From Lachnospiraceae bacterium (GTDB lineage: Bacteria; Bacillota; Clostridia; Lachnospirales; Lachnospiraceae), in the NCBI GenBank assembly GCA_015056865.1, contig SVFM01000014.1, forward strand, positions 1-64,000: DNA of 64,000 nt, read 5' to 3'. Made by a program: the position numbers and the translations under genes. Every line of letters starts with the position of its first letter. Position 1 is the stretch's first letter. This document shows, one piece after another, positions 59,424 through 64,000 of this stretch. The notes below the pieces were generated by a model. The model ran no database searches and was not told the DNA's origin. It saw only the letters and a list, made by a program, of their open reading frames with translations.

Positions 59424-60794
59424 ATGGCAAAGGATACTTTACGAATCATTTCCCCCAATGGACACTTGGGTTTTGCGCCCACCAAGGAGGGAAGCTTTTA
59501 CATCGGTGCGGCCACCAGGCCGGACTACTATTGTTGTGACTCAGGCAGTGATGACATCGGCCCCGTGCCTCTTGGTATGGACAAATGTGCCAGCCATCCT
59601 GACTGGCAGTATCATGATTTGGAACTGATGCTGTTAGCGTCCAGAGAGCAGGGAGTGCCTATGATCATCGGCTCCGCAGGAGATACGGGTACCAACAGCC
59701 GTGTGGATATGTATGTGGATATGATCCGAGATATGGCGAAGAAACACAACCTGAAGAAGTTTAAACTGGCATATTTTTATTCGGAGGTTGATAAAGAATA
59801 TCTGCGGAAAAAGATGATGTCAGGGGAGAAGATTGAGGGTCTGGATGGACGTGACAATCTGACCATTGAGGAGCTGGATGCCACTACTCGTATCGTGGCA
59901 GTGGCTGGTGTACATCCATTTGTGAAAGCACTGGAAATGGGAGCGGACGTGATCATTGGCGGTCGTACCAGCGATGCTTGTGTGTTTGCAGCCGCCGCTA
60001 TATATGAAGGATTTCCGGAAAATATCGCCTACTATACTGGCAAGGTGCTGGAATGCGCATCTTTTTGCTGCGAGCCCTATGGTGCCAAAGAGTCAGTTAT
60101 CGGAACGATCACCAAGGATGATGTGAAAGTTACCGCTATGGCACCCTTCCAGCGATGTACCATCGCTTCTGTGGCAGGTCATGCTATGTATGAGCGTACC
60201 AATCCTTATTATGAGTATGTGGCAGGGGGCTGCTTAGATATGAGCGAGTGTAAGTATGAGCAGTATGACGAGAAGACCTGCCGTATCACCAATCCGAAGT
60301 TTATTCCCATCGAGGGTCGCGTGAAGGTAAAACTGGAGGGATCTGGTTTTGTTGGCAAGCGTTACATGGGCCTGGCAGGTATCAGGGATCCCTATACGAT
60401 CAAGCACATTGATGAGGTGATCGAATGGGCCAGATCCCAGGTGGCGGAGCGACATCCGGATGCCAAGTATGAGCTGAGCTATCGTATCTTTGGCAAGAAC
60501 GGTGTTATGGGCGATCTGGAACCTGTCAAGGAGACCAAGTCCCATGAACTTTTGGTAGTGGTTGAAGGTGTTGCGCAGGATGAGAAGTTAGCGGAGGAAG
60601 TGACTCTGATCGGTATGCGCCAGATTTTCTACGCTCGTTTGCCGGAAGTAAAGGGTACTGCCGGTACGGCTGCTTTCATTCTGGATGAGGTGACTAAGAT
60701 TTCAGATGCCTATACATGGACCATGGATCACACGGTGGAAGTAGATGATCCGCTGGAACTGTTCCCTATCTCTATGATCGAACTGGGCGAATAA
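59424..60794 (+). CDS. AtuA-like (DUF1446) family protein
   Basis: A 456-residue soluble protein of the acyclic terpene utilisation AtuA/DUF1446 family. DCDSGSDD-type (CCDSGSDDIGPVPLG), IIGSAGDTGTNSRVD and DVIIGGRTSDACVFAAA are family-like blocks. The function of the family is poorly known; members occur with small DUF4387 proteins in hydroxy- or carboxylic-acid breakdown clusters. AACAAGGAGGA precedes the ATG. The gene starts a three-gene operon with a DUF4387 gene and a sodium symporter, so it probably acts on the acid imported by that symporter. Confidence 0.82.
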   Translation: MAKDTLRIISPNGHLGFAPTKEGSFYIGAATRPDYYCCDSGSDDIGPVPLGMDKCASHPDWQYHDLELMLLASREQGVPMIIGSAGDTGTNSRVDMYVDMIRDMAKKHNLKKFKLAYFYSEVDKEYLRKKMMSGEKIEGLDGRDNLTIEELDATTRIVAVAGVHPFVKALEMGADVIIGGRTSDACVFAAAAIYEGFPENIAYYTGKVLECASFCCEPYGAKESVIGTITKDDVKVTAMAPFQRCTIASVAGHAMYERTNPYYEYVAGGCLDMSECKYEQYDEKTCRITNPKFIPIEGRVKVKLEGSGFVGKRYMGLAGIRDPYTIKHIDEVIEWARSQVAERHPDAKYELSYRIFGKNGVMGDLEPVKETKSHELLVVVEGVAQDEKLAEEVTLIGMRQIFYARLPEVKGTAGTAAFILDEVTKISDAYTWTMDHTVEVDDPLELFPISMIELGE

Positions 60795-60807
60795 GGAGGA
60801 AGCTATC

Positions 60808-61131
60808 ATGAAGACGATGAAACTGGTTGAACTGGCCAAGACAATCCGCAGCAAAAATGCGGGAACGGACCGTATTACATTTGATATTATTTTCCGGGAT
60901 CCGGAAAACTATGAATTGGTAAAAAAGAGCGGTGTACTGAATCCGAAGTTCATCGCTGAACTGTATGGGATTCCGGAGAGCCGCATCGCAGCCTTTGTGG
61001 AGTTTGACCCCGGATATGCCATCAAGTTTACCATTAATCGACAGAAACCATCGGGCTCCTTTGGAGAGGGAGATGTGTTTGGCTGTCAGCAATATCCACC
61101 TTTACTGGACATTGAAATTCCTGTAGAGTAA
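60808..61131 (+). CDS. DUF4387 family protein
   Basis: A 107-residue protein (LVELAKTIRSKNAGTDRITFDIIFRDPENYELVKKSGVL.. DVFGCQQYPPLL) matching DUF4387, a usual partner of AtuA-like proteins; it is a separate subunit or domain in many operons. AAGGAGGAAG precedes the ATG, 13 nt after the AtuA-like gene. A heterodimeric enzyme with AtuA-like protein is inferred. Confidence 0.83.
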   Translation: MKTMKLVELAKTIRSKNAGTDRITFDIIFRDPENYELVKKSGVLNPKFIAELYGIPESRIAAFVEFDPGYAIKFTINRQKPSGSFGEGDVFGCQQYPPLLDIEIPVE

Positions 61132-61163
61132 GATAGAAGTAATATAATTTGGAGGAAATCGGA

Positions 61164-62558
61164 ATGATCACACTGGGTATGTTTCACATGATCGGTATCG
61201 TGCTTACGTTGCTTCTGATTGCGGGAGTGGGTGTCTGGTCTGGCAGAAAGGTAAAAAGTGCTGGTGATTTCGCCATAGGCGGTGGCAGGTCCACCGCCTT
61301 TATGGTGGCCGGCGCGATCATCGGGACATTAGTGGGAGGCTCCACTACTGTTGCAACCTCTCAGCTGGCCTTTACACACGGCTTTTCTGCTCTGTGGTTT
61401 AGCTTGGGGGCGGGGATTGGTTGCCTTTTGCAGGCACTTTTCTTTGTGCGGCCTATGCGGCGCAGCGGACAGCTGACATTGCAGCAGATGATTCAGTGTG
61501 AGTATGGCCCTAGAGCCGGATTTTTCTCCTCGGTACTTGGCATGGCCGGAATATTTCTCAATATTGTGGCCCAGCTCCTTTCGGCTATGGCTTTGCTCTC
61601 GGCGGTGCTACCCATGCCAAAGATGGCTTGTGCTTTGCTGGTGGCGGTGCTTATGGTGTGCTATGTAATATTTGGAGGAATGAAGGGCGCCAGTGCCATC
61701 GGGGTGATCAAGACGATTTTGCTCTACGCCTGTTCGATCCTTTGTGTGGGCATCGTGTTTGCTCAGTGTGGAAGTTTTGGCTCCCTTTTTGCAGCACTTC
61801 CGAGGGGGGAGTCTTTTGGGCTGTTTGCGCGGGGAATCGGCGTGGATGGAGGAGCTGCCCTTTCTCTGATGTTGGGGGTCCTTTCCACACAGACCTACGC
61901 TCAGAGTGTTCTTTCAGCCAAAAGTGATCGGTCTGCAGTGCGGGGCGCTTTGGTCAGCGCTGTGTTGGTGCCGCCTATCGGTCTTGGTGCTGTTCTGATT
62001 GGCCTGTATATGCGTACTGCCTTTCCAACCATGGAGGCTGCTCAAAGCTTTCCACAATTTTTGTTGCTTTATCTACCAGACTTTTGGGCAGGGGTATTTC
62101 TGGCAGTGTTGCTGATCGCTATTGTTGGTTGCGGTGCAGGTTTGACCCTGGGTATCAGCAGTATTATCACTAACAATCTGTATGTTCGCATTTCGCCCCG
62201 GGCAGATGAAAGGAGAAAATTGTTGGTGAACCGTGTATCTGTGGCAACGGTACTTTTGGTAGCGGTAATCTTTACTGCCGGAGATCTACAGTCCGTTATT
62301 CTAAATTGGAGTTTTATGTCCATGGGACTGCGAGGAGCAGTGGTGTTTTTGCCTCTATGCGGGGCACTGTTTTTGCCCGGGAGGATACCTTCGCAGTTTG
62401 CAATTGCTTCTATTATCGTGGGGCCGATTTGTGTACTGCTTGGGGAACTGTTTTTGCAGTTGCCCTTTGATTCGCTGTTTCTGGGAATGTTTGCAAACTG
62501 TGCGATGATGCTGGCTGGGTATATGGTGAGACGCACAAAAAAAGCTTGCATACATTAA
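61164..62558 (+). CDS. Sodium:solute symporter (SSS family)
   Basis: A 464-residue membrane protein with about twelve to thirteen helices, matching the SSS family (GVWSGRKVKSAGDFAIGGGRST near the start; GTLVGGSTTVATSQLAFTHGFSALWF; GCGAGLTLGISSIITNNLYV). TTGGAGGAAATC precedes the ATG at 61164; the TTG at 61149 is not needed. It closes the AtuA-like operon and probably takes up its organic-acid substrate with Na+. Confidence 0.88.
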   Translation: MITLGMFHMIGIVLTLLLIAGVGVWSGRKVKSAGDFAIGGGRSTAFMVAGAIIGTLVGGSTTVATSQLAFTHGFSALWFSLGAGIGCLLQALFFVRPMRRSGQLTLQQMIQCEYGPRAGFFSSVLGMAGIFLNIVAQLLSAMALLSAVLPMPKMACALLVAVLMVCYVIFGGMKGASAIGVIKTILLYACSILCVGIVFAQCGSFGSLFAALPRGESFGLFARGIGVDGGAALSLMLGVLSTQTYAQSVLSAKSDRSAVRGALVSAVLVPPIGLGAVLIGLYMRTAFPTMEAAQSFPQFLLLYLPDFWAGVFLAVLLIAIVGCGAGLTLGISSIITNNLYVRISPRADERRKLLVNRVSVATVLLVAVIFTAGDLQSVILNWSFMSMGLRGAVVFLPLCGALFLPGRIPSQFAIASIIVGPICVLLGELFLQLPFDSLFLGMFANCAMMLAGYMVRRTKKACIH

Positions 62559-62575
62559 CGTTTTTGTGATATGAT
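62546..62575 (+). promoter_or_regulatory. Promoter of the Rpn-like gene
   Basis: TTGCAT (62546-62551), an 18 bp spacer and TATGAT (62570-62575). A CCTCTG/CAGAGG hairpin follows (62590-62606) and covers the ribosome binding site of the next gene. Confidence 0.5.
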
Positions 62576-62611
62576 ATATTCGTAGAATTCCTCTGCATGA
62601 CAGAGGGGAAT

Positions 62612-63166
62612 ATGAAACACAAAAATATTTTACAAGGGCTTACAATTAAACATAATTTTATGTTTGGTGCCGTGATGTGCGATGAAAATAATTGTCGCCG
62701 CCTGCTTGAAATGATCCTTCGGTTTCCAATAGATAGAGTGGAGATCAGCAAGGAAAAGACGATTGTCTATCATCCGGAGTATAAGGGCGTTCGGCTGGAT
62801 ATTTACGCGAAAGATGCAAACAATACCCGTTACAATGTGGAAATGCAGTCTGTGCAGCAAAGATACACACGTGATTTTGGCGATCCTTATGTGCAGATGC
62901 TGCAAAAGTCCGTGCAGTCCGTTAAGGAAAACAGAGATTGGGAGGAACGCTTTATGATCTTGCGTGAGATGCTTAGGGAGGAACGAGCAGAAGGAAGAGT
63001 AGAAGGAAGAGCAGAAGCCATAGTTGAGCTACTCACTGAGCTGGGATCGGTTTCTAACGCATTATTGGAAAAGATTAGGAATGAATCCAACCCGGAGCTA
63101 CTCACAAAATGGCTCAAGCTTGCGGCCAGAGTGCATTCTGTGGAACAATTCGAAGAAAACATGTAG
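62612..63166 (+). CDS. Rpn-family PD-(D/E)XK nuclease-like protein with internal deletion
   Basis: A 184-residue protein. The first ~80 residues are the N-terminal nuclease part of Rpn/PDDEXK transposase-like proteins (GLTIKHNFMFGAVM, RRLLEMIL, GVRLDIYAKD with D63, NVEMQ with E77 and Q79). The text then jumps to the usual C-terminal region (PYVQMLQKSVQSVKENRDWEERFM..EGRVEGRAEAI). Typical relatives are about 280-320 residues, so roughly 100-140 residues are missing in the middle without a frame break. GAGGGGAA precedes the ATG at 62612. Rpn proteins promote recombination and are often variable; this copy may be non-functional. Confidence 0.75.
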   Translation: MKHKNILQGLTIKHNFMFGAVMCDENNCRRLLEMILRFPIDRVEISKEKTIVYHPEYKGVRLDIYAKDANNTRYNVEMQSVQQRYTRDFGDPYVQMLQKSVQSVKENRDWEERFMILREMLREERAEGRVEGRAEAIVELLTELGSVSNALLEKIRNESNPELLTKWLKLAARVHSVEQFEENM

Positions 63167-63245
63167 TTATCTGAATATTGTCTATGTCATCATGCCGATT
63201 CAGGCAAATAAATCAAGAAAGCTGCAGAGGAATTCTATTTGTGTT

Positions 63246-63755
63246 TCAATTGTTATTCCTATAAAAGAAGGAGGAAAGGTGCCTCTTTGTAAAGTGTGCA
63301 CACAGTCCGGTAAACAAACCTGTGAGCAATCCGCTGATCAACAAAATAGGGAGATAGAATAGGACATGAGGGGTACCGGTAACAAGCCAGGCCGCCAGAA
63401 TCTGTCCGATGTTGTGAGTGCATCCGCCGGTCATGCCTGTAAGATAGGTAAAGTGTCCCCGTAGCAGTTTTTTTACACCCCACATGCAGAGAAAGCACAG
63501 GATGCCGCCGGAAAGGCTGTAGATCAGGGTCATTGCTTGGCCGGCAAATAAGCAAGACAGCAAAATCCGGGCCAGTAGGGCATAGAAGGTTTCCGTGGGG
63601 GAAAAGTATTGTAACAGGATCAAGGTGATGATATTTGCAAGGCCCAGTTTGATTCCCGGAATGGGAGCCAGGGGAGGCAGAGCAGATTCCACAAGAGAAA
63701 GGACTAAAGCCATAGCGGTAAAAAGTGCCAGAAGTACAGTTTTTTTATGTTTCAT
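63246..63755 (-). CDS. Gx transporter / HepS1-like membrane protein
   Basis: A 169-residue membrane protein with five or six helices matching the Hpre_diP_synt_I (Gx transporter) family: ALFTAMALVLSLVESALPPLAPIPGIKLGLANIITLILL and TGMTGGCTHNIGQILAAWL. Family members were first named heptaprenyl diphosphate synthase component I but are now seen as small transporters, often beside ApbE or RNF genes. The ATG at 63755 fits better than 63788. It is divergent from an ApbE-like gene start at the window end. Confidence 0.82.
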   Translation of the reverse strand: MKHKKTVLLALFTAMALVLSLVESALPPLAPIPGIKLGLANIITLILLQYFSPTETFYALLARILLSCLFAGQAMTLIYSLSGGILCFLCMWGVKKLLRGHFTYLTGMTGGCTHNIGQILAAWLVTGTPHVLFYLPILLISGLLTGLFTGLCAHFTKRHLSSFFYRNNN

Positions 63756-63878
63756 GATATGCGCTCTCACATTGTCGCCAAGCGACATTTTTTGCTTGTT
63801 TTTAGGGGTACTTTGTCATATAATTATTACATACATTTTTGCGAAAAACAAGGTCGATTATTGTAAGGATAATGTAGG

Positions 63879-64000
63879 ATGGCGGGGATAGAATACAAAG
63901 GGAGTCTGGAAAAAACAGTTATATTGATAGGTCTGTGTTTGTGCCTTTGCGGGTGCGGACAGGAAGCAAAGCTTTCCAATGTGGAGACCGGTATGGAAGC
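63879..64000 (+). CDS. Start of a lipoprotein gene, probably ApbE-like FAD:protein FMN transferase (partial)
   Basis: An open frame from ATG 63879 to the window edge (40 codons): a short basic start, a hydrophobic stretch (TVILIGLCLCL) and a lipobox CGC before QEAKLSNVETGM. This fits a lipoprotein. ApbE-like proteins often sit beside Gx transporter genes and start this way, but the diagnostic domain lies outside the window, so the product is inferred. AAGGATAATG precedes the ATG. Confidence 0.45.
   Translation, partial: MAGIEYKGSLEKTVILIGLCLCLCGCGQEAKLSNVETGME

Noticed and set aside
1-64000. CRISPR array, tRNA, rRNA, prophage or complete insertion sequence
   Set aside because: No spaced direct repeats, cloverleaf, rRNA-like sequence, integrase or transposase gene with terminal repeats was seen; the Rpn-like gene is the only transposase-related trace.

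Overview
The window looks like chromosome of a spore-forming, anaerobic Clostridia, most likely a Lachnospiraceae-type gut Firmicute. Support: moderate GC, strong Shine-Dalgarno sites, sporulation genes (SpoVAD, SpoVAE, GerMN lipoprotein), a PPi-type phosphofructokinase, Firmicute regulator families (YtrA-type GntR, RpiR, UTRA-GntR, AraC) and family-restricted proteins (DUF1846, DUF5721-like, CmpB-like permease). No tRNA, rRNA, CRISPR array, complete insertion sequence or prophage was seen. The species cannot be named from the sequence.

Layout. 1-5.3 kb: a structured leader with a terminator, a frameshifted small gene, then an AraC regulator with two AT-richer glycoside hydrolase genes, probably acquired. 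5.3-20 kb: mostly housekeeping (PlsC, DUF1846, RsmF-like rRNA methyltransferase, RidA, shikimate kinase, LTA-synthase-like protein, DegV), with spoVAD and spoVAE about 4.4 kb apart. 18.6-27.2 kb: arginine synthesis (argG with DUF1294 on the minus strand; GNAT-argJ-argB-argD on the plus strand) around an iron alcohol dehydrogenase and a duplicated CmpB-like membrane protein. 27-39.8 kb: an orphan solute-binding protein, a small DMT transporter, then comEA - response regulator - histidine kinase - GerMN - comEC, and holA separated from comEC by a GH38 mannosidase and its AraC regulator. 41-45 kb: a YtrA-type GntR/ABC operon with two operator copies. 45-52.9 kb: YitT, LysR, an opine-dehydrogenase-family enzyme, PPi-PFK, MFS, RpiR and a frameshifted sugar-phosphate isomerase. 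52.9-58.4 kb: a Tet(M)/EF-G-like GTPase fused to a YacP/Rae1-like NYN nuclease, then TrkH and TrkA. 58.5-62.6 kb: a GntR-controlled AtuA-like/DUF4387/Na+-symporter catabolic operon. 62.6-64 kb: an internally deleted Rpn-family protein, a Gx/HepS1-like membrane protein and the start of an ApbE-like lipoprotein.

The most striking items are: (1) the GTPase-nuclease fusion, which joins two domains that each act at the ribosomal A site; (2) a family of four large intergenic hairpins (12.2, 14.4, 21.7 and 28.7 kb) with a conserved core of about 100 nt, unrelated outer arms and compensatory changes in the stems; (3) a duplicated promoter/operator block upstream of yitT/lysR and of the opine-dehydrogenase-like gene, conserved in spacing base for base; (4) an A7 -1 frameshift site at the end of the isomerase gene. 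Two frameshifts in this window fall at A-runs, so sequencing error must be excluded before calling either biological.

All family assignments come from reading the translated sequence; no database search was run.
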